From: Asaia lannensis NBRC 102526
GTDB taxonomy: Bacteria; Pseudomonadota; Alphaproteobacteria; Acetobacterales; Acetobacteraceae
Length of the DNA stretch: 64,000 bases
Direction of reading: 5' to 3'
NCBI RefSeq assembly: GCF_024054035.1
Contig: NZ_JAMXQU010000004.1
Coordinates: forward strand, 1-64,000
Both the position numbers and the translations under genes were made by a program. This document shows, one piece after another, positions 63,708 to 64,000 of the stretch. How positions within the stretch are numbered: position 1 is the first letter of the stretch; the number at the start of each line of letters is the position of its first letter. A model generated the notes under the pieces. The model saw only the letters and a program-made list of their open reading frames with translations, was not told the origin of the DNA and ran no database searches.

Positions 63708-64000
63708 GGCTGAAATACCCTGCGTAATGCCTCCGCCTTGAGGCAAAGTTCTTCATATTCGCGCTCGGGGTCCGACAAAGTGGTGATGCCGCATCCTGCA
63801 CCAAGCGTAAGCGCACCCGATTTCAGGACGAGGCTGCGTATGATCACGCTGCTATCCAGTGCGCCATCCGCCCCGATGCGGAACAGCGTACCGCAATAGG
63901 CCCCGCGTGCCGAACGTTCGATGCGGTCGATCACCTTGAGCGCCTGATGTTTGGGTGCGCCAGTGACAGAGCCGGGGGGAAGCGTCGCACGCAGCAGATC
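63704..64000 (-). CDS. pabB: aminodeoxychorismate synthase component I, C-terminal part (cut by window end)
   Basis: The last 98 codons of PabB, reading in phase from the window end: PPGSVTGAPKHQALKVIDR is the chorismate-binding signature, followed by ERSARGAYCGTLFRIG and a final EYEELCLKAEALRRVF. Makes 4-amino-4-deoxychorismate from chorismate with ammonia supplied by a glutamine amidotransferase subunit. The 5' part lies outside. Confidence 0.93.
   Translation of the reverse strand, partial: DLLRATLPPGSVTGAPKHQALKVIDRIERSARGAYCGTLFRIGADGALDSSVIIRSLVLKSGALTLGAGCGITTLSDPEREYEELCLKAEALRRVFQP

Overview
The window looks like a chromosome segment of an acetic acid bacterium (Acetobacteraceae; an Asaia/Gluconobacter-like genus is my guess, species not determined). 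The reasons are a cytochrome bo3 quinol oxidase operon, an OprB-type sugar porin, a Hint-domain surface protein of the kind common in this family, an alphaproteobacterial LexA box in front of imuA-imuB-dnaE2, and a generally GC-rich background broken by AT-rich accessory patches. No transposase, CRISPR array, phage or plasmid gene was recognised.

Layout. 1-12.6 kb: an initiator tRNA-Met gene, then an AT-richer accessory region with a truncated hydrolase, a CatB-like acetyltransferase, a GT4 glycosyltransferase and an ABC-dependent capsule export set (Wza/KpsD-like lipoprotein, KpsE-, KpsM- and KpsT-like proteins). Interspersed are a hydrolase fused to an F5/8C (discoidin) domain and two paralogous GT32-like proteins with repeated C-terminal modules. 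It closes with a perfect 16-bp inverted repeat. 12.6-19.8 kb: a DUF421 membrane protein, the SOS mutagenesis cassette imuA-imuB-small ORF-dnaE2 behind a LexA box, and a TfoX-N protein preceded by a G10 tract. 20-22 kb: a secreted cyclophilin and a small beta-barrel protein. 22-26 kb (minus): a ChvE/MmsA/MmsB-type monosaccharide ABC importer. 26.5-33.7 kb: a cobalamin riboswitch followed by DUF1636-cobW-cobN-cobB-histidine phosphatase, a corrinoid synthesis operon, then a TonB-dependent receptor. 36-40 kb: OprB porin and a GH15 glycosidase.

40.1-43.9 kb is a compact accessory island on the minus strand: three near-identical 184-codon genes in exact 652-bp tandem periodicity, coupled by ATGA overlaps through conserved 34-codon ORFs, next to an AT-rich secreted orphan and gene-free debris. 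The array resembles orphan immunity-gene arrays of polymorphic toxin systems; that is inference and no toxin is present.

43.9-53.7 kb: LLM flavin monooxygenase-like protein, ClC chloride channel, two overlapping cation diffusion facilitators, an M28 peptidase, a COG2509-type FAD dehydrogenase and a YghA-like SDR. 54.3-56.4 kb: a Hint protein with two beta-rich repeats. 56.4-60.4 kb (minus): cyoABCD. The end holds a small secreted protein, a cardiolipin synthase and the folate genes pabB (cut by the window edge) and pabC. The strongest candidates for something undescribed are the coupled 652-bp array (40.1-42.0 kb) and the GT32-like paralogs with shared YGP(Y/F) modules in the capsule locus (9.2-12.5 kb). 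All statements on base composition are by eye.
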